From the NCBI RefSeq assembly GCF_035978755.1, contig NZ_CP108414.1, forward strand, positions 2,170,001 to 2,234,000: a stretch of 64,000 nt of DNA, written 5' to 3'. This document shows, piece by piece, positions 44,733 through 53,400 of the stretch. The position numbers and the translations under genes were made by a program. Each line of letters begins with the position of its first letter. The stretch's first letter is position 1. The DNA comes from Streptomyces sp. NBC_01298 (lineage in GTDB: Bacteria > Actinomycetota > Actinomycetes > Streptomycetales > Streptomycetaceae). The notes beneath the pieces are model-generated. The model did not search any database and was not told the DNA's origin. It saw only the letters and a list, made by a program, of their open reading frames with translations.

Positions 44733-46295
44733 TCAGGCACCCGCCGCCGGTGTGTGGTTGCCCTGGAGGCGGGCGAGGTCCGAGGGCCGTACCTGGATGA
44801 CGAAGAGCGCGATCAGCGCCGTGACCAGGGTGAACGCGGCTGCCGCCACGAAGGCGGCGCTGACGCCCGAGGTGAGGACCTGGTCGCTCCAGGGCTTCGG
44901 GTACTGCTTGGTCTTGGCGAAGAAGAGCTTCTGCTCGGGTGTGGCGGTGCGCAGGAAGCTGCCCGCCTGGTCCCTGGCCTCGTTGCGGCTGGCCGTGCCG
45001 AAGACGGTGACCAGGATGGACAGGCCGAGCGAACCGCCCACCTGCTGCATCGCGTTCAGGAGGCCGGAGGCCGCGCCCGATTCCCGGTCGGGGACGTTCG
45101 AGAGGGCCATCAGGGTCAGGGACACGAACTGCATGCCCATGCCCGCGGCGAACAGCAGCATCGGTCCCAGGATGCTGCCCAGGTACGTCGAGTGGATGTC
45201 GGTCTGCGTGAGCCAGGCCAGGCCGGCGGCCGAGAACAGGGAGCCGGCCACCATGAAGGGTTTGGGCCCGAACTTCGGCAGCCCCTGGGAGGTGATCCCC
45301 GCCGTCACCGCGATCATCGCGCTGACCGGCAGGAAGGCGAGCCCGGCCCGCAGCGGGCTGAAGCCGAGCACGTTCTGCACGAAGAGGGTCAGGAAGAAGA
45401 ACATGCCGAAGATCGCGCAGGCGAAGAAGAGCATGATCGCGTACGTGCCGGCCCGGTTGCGGTCGGCGAACATGTGCAGCGGGGTGATGGGCTGGGGCGA
45501 GCGCTTCTCGTTGACGACGAAGAGGGTCAGCAGGACCACGGCCGCCGCGAAGGAGCCGAGCGTCAGCCCGTCCCGCCAGCCGTCCTGGGACGCGCGGATG
45601 AATCCGTAGACCAGGGCCACCATGCCGAGGGTGGAGAGCAGGGCGCCGGCGAGGTCGAAGTGTCCGGGCCGGCGGGCGGATTCGCGGATCACCCTCGGGG
45701 TGACCAGGGCGATCAGCAGTGCGATCGGGACGTTGACGAAGAGCACCCAGCGCCAGTTGAGCCATTCCACGAGCACCCCGCCGGCCAGCAGCCCGATCGC
45801 GCCGCCACCGGCCGAGACGCCGGCGAAGACGCCGAAGGCCCGGTTGCGTTCGGGTCCTTCGCGGAAGGTGGTGGTGATCAGCGCGAGGGCGGTCGGGGAG
45901 GCGATGGCGCCGCCGACGCCCTGCAGGGCCCGGGCGCCCATCAACTGGCCGGCGTTCTGGGCGAATCCGCCCAGCAGCGAGGCCAGGCCGAAGAGCAGGA
46001 CGCCGAAGATGAAGACGCGCCGCCGGCCGAGGATGTCGCCGGTGCGGCCGCCGAGGAGCAGCAGCCCGCCGAAGGTGAGGGTGTAGGCGTTGACGACCCA
46101 GGACAGGCTCTCGGTGGAGAAGTCGAGCGCGGTCTGGATGTGCGGCAGCGCGATGTTCACGATGGTGATGTCGAGAACGACCATGAGCTGGCACGAGGCG
46201 AGCACGAACAGGGCTAGTCCGCGATGACCGTCGTTGCCTTGGACCTTGCCGTCGGTCCCGGTGCTGGTACTGCTCGGCGTAGCGTTCGGGTCCAC
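44733..46295 (-). CDS. MFS drug exporter, DHA2 (EmrB/QacA) family, 14 TM
   Basis: 520 residues, 14 predicted helices. The start LALFVLASCQLMVVLDITIV contains the D1 motif of DHA2 transporters. Motif A (GGRTGDILGRRRVF, loop 2-3) and motif C (GLLAGGVLVEWLNWRW, end of helix 5) are present. It exports small hydrophobic compounds with proton antiport. It is divergent from the S9 peptidase across a symmetric AT-rich site. Confidence 0.92.
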   Translation of the reverse strand: MDPNATPSSTSTGTDGKVQGNDGHRGLALFVLASCQLMVVLDITIVNIALPHIQTALDFSTESLSWVVNAYTLTFGGLLLLGGRTGDILGRRRVFIFGVLLFGLASLLGGFAQNAGQLMGARALQGVGGAIASPTALALITTTFREGPERNRAFGVFAGVSAGGGAIGLLAGGVLVEWLNWRWVLFVNVPIALLIALVTPRVIRESARRPGHFDLAGALLSTLGMVALVYGFIRASQDGWRDGLTLGSFAAAVVLLTLFVVNEKRSPQPITPLHMFADRNRAGTYAIMLFFACAIFGMFFFLTLFVQNVLGFSPLRAGLAFLPVSAMIAVTAGITSQGLPKFGPKPFMVAGSLFSAAGLAWLTQTDIHSTYLGSILGPMLLFAAGMGMQFVSLTLMALSNVPDRESGAASGLLNAMQQVGGSLGLSILVTVFGTASRNEARDQAGSFLRTATPEQKLFFAKTKQYPKPWSDQVLTSGVSAAFVAAAAFTLVTALIALFVIQVRPSDLARLQGNHTPAAGA

Positions 46296-46363
46296 TTTTT
46301 CGACGCTAAACCCGTATCCGGGGTGTCACCACTCGAACGGCCTAGGCCATGTGGCATGCGCTG

Positions 46364-46391
46364 TGTGATATATACCGTGTGGTATTTCACA
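46364..46391. promoter_or_regulatory. TGTGA/TCACA inverted repeat between the MFS exporter and the S9 peptidase
   Basis: TGTGATATATACC and GTGGTATTTCACA form an imperfect inverted repeat with outer TGTGA/TCACA arms in the 111-bp divergent gap, a likely operator overlapping both promoters. No regulator gene is adjacent. Confidence 0.5.
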
Positions 46392-46406
46392 TGACACACT
46401 GTTTTC

Positions 46407-48524
46407 ATGGATCGCATGGATGACTTCCTCAGGCTCTCCGCGAGCACCGCCCGGTTCACCTACGGGGCCCCCCGCGCCTTCTCCTTCGGCGACGAAGGCC
46501 GGCTCCTGTGGTTCCTCCGCTCCACCGGCCCCACCGACCCCTTCGACAGCCTCTGGGTCCTGGACACCGCCACCGGCGCCGAAACCCTGCTCGCCGACCC
46601 CCGCGAGCTGTCCCCCGAGCCCGCGCCCCTCCCGGTCGTCGAGCGCCGGCTGCGCGAACGCTCGCGGCTCGTCGCCGCCGGGATCGGCTCCTACGCGCTC
46701 TCCGCCGACGGGCGCACCGCGGTGTTCGCGCTCTACGGCCGCCTGTACTGTGCCGCGTACGAAGGCGCCCGCGCCGCGGACTCCGGAGCGCCCGCGCAGC
46801 CCAAGGAGCTCCCCACCGCCGGGCCCGTCTTCGATCCGCGCCCGAGCCCCGACGCCTCGCGCGTCGCCTACGTCACCGGCGACGCCCTGCACACCGTCCC
46901 CGGCGGCCGGATCAGCCCCGACGACGGAGCCCGCTGGGGCGTCGCGGAGTTCGCCGCCGCCGAGGAACTCGACCGGCACCGGGGGCACTGGTGGTCCCCC
47001 GACGGGGAGCGTCTGCTGGCCGCCCGCGTCGACGAATCCGCCCTCCAGCGGCGCTGGTTCGCCGACCCGGCGCACCCGGAGCTGCCGGCCGAGGACTTCG
47101 CGTACCCCGAGGCGGGCGGCCCCAACGCCGACGTGGGGCTCTGGGTCCTCGGACCGGGCCGGGACACCGCCGTGCGGCTCGACTGGGACACCGAGGCCCA
47201 TCCGTACTTCTCCGACGCGGAGTGGGACTCCCCCGAGGAGATCCTGCTCACCGTGCGGGACCGGCTCCAGCAAAACGTCCTGCTGCTCTCCGCCGACCCG
47301 GTCACCGGGCGGACCCGGGAGCTGTCGCGCACCACGCACCCCCAGTGGGTGGACCCCATGCTCCCCGGCACCCCGGCGCGCCTGGCCGACGGCCGGATGC
47401 TCACCTCGGCCGACACCCCCGGCGGGGCCGCCCGCGCGCTCGCGCTGGACGGCGTGCTCCTCACCGGGGACGGGCTCCAGGTCCGCAAGGTGGCCGGCGC
47501 CCACGGGAACCGCCTGCTGATCGAGGCCGGGCAGCGCGACCCCTCCGAGCAGCAGGTGCTCCTGCTGGACCCGGACACGGGCGCGCTGACCCCGCTCGCG
47601 GACGGGCCCGGCGTGCATTGCGTCCTGGCCGCCTCCGCCGGGGCGCTGCTGCTCGGCTCCGCCGACGCGGGCGGGATCCGGCGCGTCCTGCGGACCTCCG
47701 AAGGTCTGGCCACTGACCCGAAGTCCAGCGCTCCCGGCGACCTGTCCCAGCCGCTGCCCTACCGGGTGGTCCCGGTGCTGGAGCGGGTCACCGAGCACGG
47801 GGTGCCCACCGCCCTGGTGCTGCCGCGCGGCCACGTGCCCGGCACCCGGCTGCCCGTCCTGATGGACAGCTACGGCGGCCCCGGCATGCAGGACGTCAGC
47901 GCCGAGCCGCGGCGCTGGCAGCACCGGCAGTGGTGGGCCGACCAGGGCTTCGCCGTGGTCACCGTCGACAACCGCGGCACCGCCTACGTATCACCGCGGT
48001 TCACGCACGCCATGTACCGGGGCTTCTCCGAGGTCACCCTGGAGGACCAGGTCGCCGCCCTCCAGGCGCTCGGGGCGCGCCACGCCGACCTCGACCTGAC
48101 CCGGGTGGGCGTCCGCGGCTGGTCGTACGGCGGGTACCTCTCCGCGCTCGCGGTGCTGCGCCGCCCGGACGTCTTCCACGCGGCGGCGGCCGGGGCCGCG
48201 CCGACCGACTTCCGGCAGTACGACACGGCGTACACCGAGCGGTACCTGGGGATCCCCCAGGAGCACCCGGAGGTGTACGAGCGGGACAGCCTGCTCGCCG
48301 ACGCCCCTGGGCTGCGGCGGCCGTTGCTGCTGGTCACGGGGCTGGCCGACGACAACGTCCACCCCTCGCACACCCTGCGGCTCTCGCAGGCCCTGACCGA
48401 CGCGGGCCGCCCGCACCAGCTCCTCGCGCTGCCGGGGGTCACCCACATGACCCCGGGCGGCACGCGGGAGAAGGTCATGGCGCTGGAACTGGAGTTCTTC
48501 CGCAAGGAGCTGGGCCTCGCCTGA
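46407..48524 (+). CDS. S9 family serine peptidase (prolyl oligopeptidase / DPP IV type)
   Basis: 705 residues. An N-terminal beta-propeller (about 1-430, with repeated Asp-rich turns such as WSPDGERL) precedes the alpha/beta-hydrolase domain. The triad is visible: Ser573 in GWSYGGY, Asp in LADDNVHPSHT, His in PGVTHMTPGG. No signal peptide, so cytoplasmic. It should cleave short peptides after Pro or Ala. A 14-bp hairpin ends the gene. Confidence 0.92.
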   Translation: MDRMDDFLRLSASTARFTYGAPRAFSFGDEGRLLWFLRSTGPTDPFDSLWVLDTATGAETLLADPRELSPEPAPLPVVERRLRERSRLVAAGIGSYALSADGRTAVFALYGRLYCAAYEGARAADSGAPAQPKELPTAGPVFDPRPSPDASRVAYVTGDALHTVPGGRISPDDGARWGVAEFAAAEELDRHRGHWWSPDGERLLAARVDESALQRRWFADPAHPELPAEDFAYPEAGGPNADVGLWVLGPGRDTAVRLDWDTEAHPYFSDAEWDSPEEILLTVRDRLQQNVLLLSADPVTGRTRELSRTTHPQWVDPMLPGTPARLADGRMLTSADTPGGAARALALDGVLLTGDGLQVRKVAGAHGNRLLIEAGQRDPSEQQVLLLDPDTGALTPLADGPGVHCVLAASAGALLLGSADAGGIRRVLRTSEGLATDPKSSAPGDLSQPLPYRVVPVLERVTEHGVPTALVLPRGHVPGTRLPVLMDSYGGPGMQDVSAEPRRWQHRQWWADQGFAVVTVDNRGTAYVSPRFTHAMYRGFSEVTLEDQVAALQALGARHADLDLTRVGVRGWSYGGYLSALAVLRRPDVFHAAAAGAAPTDFRQYDTAYTERYLGIPQEHPEVYERDSLLADAPGLRRPLLLVTGLADDNVHPSHTLRLSQALTDAGRPHQLLALPGVTHMTPGGTREKVMALELEFFRKELGLA

Positions 48525-48526
48525 GG

Positions 48527-48565
48527 CCTGCCGTCGTGCGGTCCCGCCCGGGACCGCACGGCAGG
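48527..48565 (+). terminator. Terminator after the S9 peptidase
   Basis: CCTGCCGT/ACGGCAGG outer and GCGGTCCC/GGGACCGC inner stems with a small bulge. Confidence 0.8.
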
Positions 48566-48632
48566 ACCCCCGCAAGCACGCGGGCCCGCAAATCGATACC
48601 GGGGGCACCCGCACCTCTGCCAGGCTGGCCCG

Positions 48633-49289
48633 ATGCACGCTCCCCTTCCGATCGACCTGAACACGTGGCAGCGCCGGCAGCACTTCGAGCACTACCGGCG
48701 GCGCGTTCCGTGCACGTACTCGATGACGGTGGAGCTCGACGTCACCGCTTTCGCGGCAGCGCTGCGCGCATCGCGGCGCAAGACCTACGTCGCACAGATC
48801 TGGGCCCTCTCGACGGTCGTCAACCGGCACGAGGAGTTCAGGATGTGCCTGACCGCCTCGGGCGAACCGGCCGTCTGGCCCGTCGTGCACCCGGCCTTCA
48901 CGGTCTTCAACACGCAGCGCGAGACCTTCGCGACCGTATGGGCACCCCACGATCCCGACTTCGGCGCGTTCCACGCGGTGGCCGCCGCCCTGCTGGCGGA
49001 GCACGGCCGCGCCACCGAGTTCTTCCCCCAAGGGGAGCCTCCGGCGGCCGCGTTCGACGTGTCGAGCCTGCCCTGGGCATCCTTCACCGGGTTCAACCTC
49101 AACATCGGGGACAACTGGGACCACCTGGCGCCGATCTTCACCCTCGGCCGGTACACCGAGCGGGACGGCCGGACCCTGCTCCCCCTCGCCGTACAGGTGC
49201 ACCACGCCGCCGCGGACGGCTTCCACACGGCACGGCTGGTCGACGAGGTGCGGGCCCTCTTCGCGGACCCGGCCTGGCTGGAGCGGTAG
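48633..49289 (+). CDS. cat: Chloramphenicol acetyltransferase, type A family
   Basis: 218 residues, the normal length. The N-terminal W-R-HF-Y pattern (LNTWQRRQHFEHYRR) and the catalytic HHAAADGFH (His191 as base, Asp195 structural) match CATs. The substrate Ser/Thr and aromatic residues (PWASFTGFNL) are present. It acetylates the C3 hydroxyl of chloramphenicol in known members, though some Streptomyces homologues have other acceptors. The gene stands alone between two terminators. Confidence 0.85.
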   Translation: MHAPLPIDLNTWQRRQHFEHYRRRVPCTYSMTVELDVTAFAAALRASRRKTYVAQIWALSTVVNRHEEFRMCLTASGEPAVWPVVHPAFTVFNTQRETFATVWAPHDPDFGAFHAVAAALLAEHGRATEFFPQGEPPAAAFDVSSLPWASFTGFNLNIGDNWDHLAPIFTLGRYTERDGRTLLPLAVQVHHAAADGFHTARLVDEVRALFADPAWLER

Positions 49290-49321
49290 GGCCCCGGAGC
49301 GAGGTCATCGCTCCGGGGCCC
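49289..49321. terminator. Bidirectional terminator between cat and the ABC operon
   Basis: GGGCCCCGGAGCGA and TCGCTCCGGGGCCC, 14-bp perfect arms over a five-base loop, in a convergent gap. Confidence 0.85.
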
Positions 49322-49364
49322 TGCCCGTACCCGGGTTCCCCGCCGGTCCCCCGGGCGGGCGCGG

Positions 49365-50396
49365 CTACGCCATGTGGCAGGCCACCTCACGGGAGGCGAC
49401 CGTCCGCAGCAGCGGCCGTTCGGTGCGGCAGATCTCCTGCGCCACGGGGCACCTGGGGTGGAAGGTGCAGCCCGGGGGCGGGGCGGCCGGACTCGGCGGG
49501 TCGCCGAGCAGCACGATCCGCTCGCGCCGCCGTTCCGCCGCCGGGTCGGGCAGCGGGACGGCGGACAACAGCGCCCTGGTGTACGGGTGCTGGGGGTTCT
49601 CGTAGAGCGACTTCTTGTCGCCCATCTCCACGATCCGGCCGAGGTACATCACGGCGACCCGGTCGCTGACCCGCTTGACGATCGAGAGGTCGTGCGCGAT
49701 GAACACGTAGGCCAGGCCCAGTTCGGCGCGCAGCCGCTCCATCAGGTTGACGATCTGCGCCTGGACGGAGACGTCGAGGGCCGAGACCGGTTCGTCGGCG
49801 ACGATCAGCCGGGGGTTGGTGGCCAGCGACCGGGCGATGCCGATGCGCTGCGCTTGGCCGCCGGAGAACTCGTGCGGATAGCGGTCGATGTGCTCCGGGA
49901 TCAGTCCGACGAGCTCCATCAGTTCGGCGGCCCGGCGGCGGGCGTCCGCCGCGCCCGATCCCTGGACCAGCAGCGGGTCGGAGATGATCCGGGCCACCGT
50001 CTGGCGGGGGTTGAGGGAGGAGTGCGGGTCCTGGAAGACCATCTGGAGGTTCCGGCGCAGCGGGCGCAGGGCGCGCTGGGAGAGCCGGGTGATGTCCTTG
50101 CCGTCGAACTCGACGCTTCCGGAGGTCGGTTCCAGCAGCCGGACCAGCATCCGCCCGGTGGTGGACTTGCCGCAGCCCGACTCTCCCACGAGGCCCAGGG
50201 TCCGGCCGGCCTCCAGGTCGAAGGAGACCCCGTCGACGGCGCGCACGGGCGCCCCCCGGCGCCCGGTCGCGGTGCGTTTGCCGGGGAAGGCCATCGTGAG
50301 GTCGCGCACGCGCAGCAGCGGGGGCGGGGCCTCGGCCTCGCCGCGGGCCGCCGGGACCCGGGCGGTGGGGGGGCCCGTCTCGTTCGCCGTGGTCAT
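49365..50396 (-). CDS. Oligopeptide-type ABC transporter ATPase (DppF/OppF)
   Basis: 343 residues from an ATG at 50396 that overlaps the DppD stop (ATGA). Walker A GESGCGKSTT, signature FSGGQAQRIGIAR, Walker B LIVADEPVSALD and the C-terminal oligo_HPY zinc-like Cys cluster (CTFHPRCPVAQEIC) are complete. It powers uptake with DppD. Last gene of the five-gene minus-strand operon 55146-49365. Confidence 0.93.
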   Translation of the reverse strand: MTTANETGPPTARVPAARGEAEAPPPLLRVRDLTMAFPGKRTATGRRGAPVRAVDGVSFDLEAGRTLGLVGESGCGKSTTGRMLVRLLEPTSGSVEFDGKDITRLSQRALRPLRRNLQMVFQDPHSSLNPRQTVARIISDPLLVQGSGAADARRRAAELMELVGLIPEHIDRYPHEFSGGQAQRIGIARSLATNPRLIVADEPVSALDVSVQAQIVNLMERLRAELGLAYVFIAHDLSIVKRVSDRVAVMYLGRIVEMGDKKSLYENPQHPYTRALLSAVPLPDPAAERRRERIVLLGDPPSPAAPPPGCTFHPRCPVAQEICRTERPLLRTVASREVACHMA

Positions 50397-51412
50397 CGGG
50401 TCACCTCCCGGACGGGGCCCGCGAAGTGGCAGGCCGCCTCGCGTCCGGCGTCGCCGTACGGTCTGAGCTCGGGCCGCACCGTGGCGCAGCGCTCCCGGTC
50501 CTCCTCGCCGCCCGCGGCGGACACCGCGCAGCGCGGCGCGAAGGCGCACCCGGGGGCCGGGGCGAGCAGCGAGGGCGGGGAGCCGGGGATGGCCCGCAGC
50601 GGTTCGTCGTCGCCGTCGTCCAGCCGGGGCAGGGAGTCCAGGAGCCCCCGGGTGTAGGGGTGCGCCGGGTCGGCGAACAGATCGTCCACCGGGGCCTGTT
50701 CGGCGGCGCGGCCGCCGTACATGACGAGCACCTCGTGGGCGACCCGGGCGACCACGCCCAGATCGTGGGTGATCATGACGACGCCGAGTCCGCGGTCCTG
50801 CTGGAGCCCGGCGATCAGTTCCAGGATCTGCGCCTGCACGGTGACGTCGAGCGCGGTGGTGGGCTCGTCGGCGATGAGCAGGTCGGGCTCGCAGGCCAGC
50901 GCCATGGCGATCATCGCGCGCTGGCGCATGCCGCCGGAGAACTGGTGCGGGTACTCCCCGGCCCGGCGGGCGGGTTCGGGGATGCCGACCTCGCCGAGCA
51001 TGTCGACGGCGCGCCGCTTCGCGGCGGCCCGGCCGGCCCGGAAGTGGACCCGGAAGTGCTCGGAGATCTGCTCGCCGACCGTGTAGTAGGGGTGCAGGCT
51101 GGACAGCGGGTCCTGGAAGATCATGGCCATCTTGCGGCCGCGCAGCTTGGAGAGCTCCTTCTCGGACTTGGTGGTCAGCTCCTGTCCGTCCAGCGCGATG
51201 GAGCCGCCGATCTCGGCGCCCCGGTGCAGGCCCATGACGGCGAGGGAGGTGACGGACTTGCCCGAGCCGGATTCGCCGACGATGCCGAGCGTGCGGCCGG
51301 CCTCGACCGTGAAGTCGAGGGAGTCGACGGCGCGTACGGTGCCGCGCGGGGTGGTGAACGTGACCTGAAGGTCGCGGACTTGGAGCAGGGGTGGGGCGGT
51401 CGGAGGGGTCAT
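50393..51412 (-). CDS. Oligopeptide-type ABC transporter ATPase (DppD/OppD)
   Basis: 339 residues. Walker A GESGSGKSVT, signature FSGGMRQRAMIAMAL, Walker B LLIADEPTTALD, and a C-terminal CAFAPRC element. Start at ATG 51412, which overlaps the permease stop by one base (TGATG). Forms the ATPase pair with the downstream gene. Confidence 0.93.
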   Translation of the reverse strand: MTPPTAPPLLQVRDLQVTFTTPRGTVRAVDSLDFTVEAGRTLGIVGESGSGKSVTSLAVMGLHRGAEIGGSIALDGQELTTKSEKELSKLRGRKMAMIFQDPLSSLHPYYTVGEQISEHFRVHFRAGRAAAKRRAVDMLGEVGIPEPARRAGEYPHQFSGGMRQRAMIAMALACEPDLLIADEPTTALDVTVQAQILELIAGLQQDRGLGVVMITHDLGVVARVAHEVLVMYGGRAAEQAPVDDLFADPAHPYTRGLLDSLPRLDDGDDEPLRAIPGSPPSLLAPAPGCAFAPRCAVSAAGGEEDRERCATVRPELRPYGDAGREAACHFAGPVREVTR

Positions 51413-52398
51413 CAGTACCTCACCCTCGGGTCGATGACGGCGTACAGGAGGTCGACGGCGAGGTTCGCGACGACGATGAAGAAGGCGGCCAGCAGCGTGA
51501 CACCGAGCACCACGGGCTGGTCCGAGCTGACCAGGGCCCCGTAGAACAGCCTGCCGATGCCCGGGAGTCCGAAGATGGACTCGGTGATGACGGCGCCGGC
51601 GAGCAGGCCGCCGAGGTCCATGCCGAAGATGGTGAGGATGGGGGTCATCCCGGAGCGCAGTCCGTGTTTGACCACGACGGTGCGCTCGGGCATTCCCTTG
51701 GCGCGGGCGGTACGGATGTACGGCTCGGCCATCGCCTCGATCATCGAACCGCGGCTCTGGCGGGCGTACATGGCGGCGTAGAGCAGGGCGAGCGCGGTCC
51801 AGGGCAGGAGCAGGTTGCTCGCCCAGGCGAGCGGGTTGTCGCTGAAGGCCTGGTAGGCGGGGTAGGGCAGGAGCCCGGCGATGCGGATGACCCCGTAGAT
51901 GAGCATCACGGAGGTGAAGTACACGGGCAGGGAGGCGGCGGCGACCGCGCCGACCATGAGCACCTTGTCCGTGGCGGTGTCCTTGCGCAGGGCGGCGGTG
52001 ACTCCCGCGCCGAGGCCGAGGACGAGCCAGAGGGCGGCGGCGCCGACCGCGAGGGAGGCGGAGACCGGGAGCCGGTCCATCAGCAGGTCCCACACGGGCA
52101 GGGAGTTCTCGTAGGAGTAGCCCAGGCAGGGGAAGTCGCACTGGACGGCGTACTGGCCGGTGCCCAGGGTGCGTCCGGTGAAGATCCCGGTGAGGAACTC
52201 GCCGAACTGCCGCCACAGCGGCCGGTCGAGGCCGAGGTACGCGCGTACGTCGGCCAGCCGCTCGGCGCTGCAGGTCTTGCCGCAGGCGGCGGCCGCCGGG
52301 TCGGAGGGCAGGACGTAGAAGATGAGGAAGGTGACGGCGGCGATGGCCAGCATGACGCCGGCGAGGGCGAGGAGGCGGCGCGCGAGGTAGAAAATCAC
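51412..52398 (-). CDS. Oligopeptide-type ABC permease (DppB)
   Basis: 328 residues with six helices and the EAA-type loop IRTARAKGMPERTVVVKHGL. The first helix is at the very start (FYLARRLLALAGVMLAIAAV), as usual for DppB. It overlaps dppC by four bases (ATGA). Confidence 0.92.
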   Translation of the reverse strand: MIFYLARRLLALAGVMLAIAAVTFLIFYVLPSDPAAAACGKTCSAERLADVRAYLGLDRPLWRQFGEFLTGIFTGRTLGTGQYAVQCDFPCLGYSYENSLPVWDLLMDRLPVSASLAVGAAALWLVLGLGAGVTAALRKDTATDKVLMVGAVAAASLPVYFTSVMLIYGVIRIAGLLPYPAYQAFSDNPLAWASNLLLPWTALALLYAAMYARQSRGSMIEAMAEPYIRTARAKGMPERTVVVKHGLRSGMTPILTIFGMDLGGLLAGAVITESIFGLPGIGRLFYGALVSSDQPVVLGVTLLAAFFIVVANLAVDLLYAVIDPRVRY

Positions 52399-53378
52399 GT
52401 CCGGCCGCCCCTCGGGTCGAGGATGTCGCGCAGGGCGTCGCCGAGCAGGGTGAAGGCGAGGACCGCGAGGAAGAGGAAGAGGCTCGGGATGACGAAGTAC
52501 ATGGGGTCGGTCTCGTAGAAGGCCACGGACTCGGCGATCATCTGGCCCCAGGAGGGGGTGGGCGGGCGCACGCCCACGCCGAGGTAGCTGAGCGCTGCCT
52601 CGGTGCTGATCATGCCGGGGATGAGCAGGGTGGTGTAGGCGATGACGGGGCCGGAGACCCCCGGGAGGATGTCCCGGGTCAGGATCCGCCAGGAGCTCGC
52701 GCCGCCGACGCGGGCGGCGTCCACGTACTCGCGGTGTTTGAGCGAGAGGGCCTGGCCGCGGACGACGCGGGCGACGCCGGGCCAGCCGAAGACGCCGATG
52801 ACGACGGTCATGAGGACGATGCGGTTGACGTCCTTGGCCACCGACAGCATCGCGATCATGAAGATGAGGGACGGGAAGGACATCGTCAGGTCCATCAGGC
52901 GGGACAGGACGGTGTCGGTGCGGCCGCCGAAGTAGCCGGCGGCGATTCCGGCGGCGGTGCCCGCGATGACCACGATGGCGGTGGCGGCGAAGGCGATGAG
53001 CAGCGAGACCTGGGCGCCGTTGACGACGCGGGCGAACAGGTCGCGGCCGCTGACGGGTTCCACGCCGAGCCAGTGGTCGGGGCTGATCCCGCCGAAGGAG
53101 CCCAGCGGCTGGCCGCCGAGGTAGGGGTCGATGGCGGACTTGTCGAACTCGTCCGGCGACCAGCCGCCGAGCGCACCCAGCCAGGGGGCGGTGACGGCCA
53201 TCAGGACGAAGAGCAGGACGACGCAGAGACTGACGCGGACGGCGGGGCGGCGGCGGAGTTCCCGCCGGGCGAGCTGCCAGGGGCTGCTGCCCGGGGGGAC
53301 GGTCCCGGCCGGTGCGCCGTCCGGGGCTGCCGGACGGGCGGCGCCCGGTCCGGCAGCGCCCGGTGCGGTGGTGGTCAT
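52395..53378 (-). CDS. Oligopeptide-type ABC permease (DppC)
   Basis: 327 residues; an Ala/Pro-rich cytoplasmic tail (~35 residues), then six helices with EAA loop LKHREYVDAARVGGASSWRI. Starts 22 bp after the binding-protein stop. Confidence 0.92.
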   Translation of the reverse strand: MTTTAPGAAGPGAARPAAPDGAPAGTVPPGSSPWQLARRELRRRPAVRVSLCVVLLFVLMAVTAPWLGALGGWSPDEFDKSAIDPYLGGQPLGSFGGISPDHWLGVEPVSGRDLFARVVNGAQVSLLIAFAATAIVVIAGTAAGIAAGYFGGRTDTVLSRLMDLTMSFPSLIFMIAMLSVAKDVNRIVLMTVVIGVFGWPGVARVVRGQALSLKHREYVDAARVGGASSWRILTRDILPGVSGPVIAYTTLLIPGMISTEAALSYLGVGVRPPTPSWGQMIAESVAFYETDPMYFVIPSLFLFLAVLAFTLLGDALRDILDPRGGRT

Positions 53379-53400
53379 GGTGTCAGGGGCCCCCGCGTCC

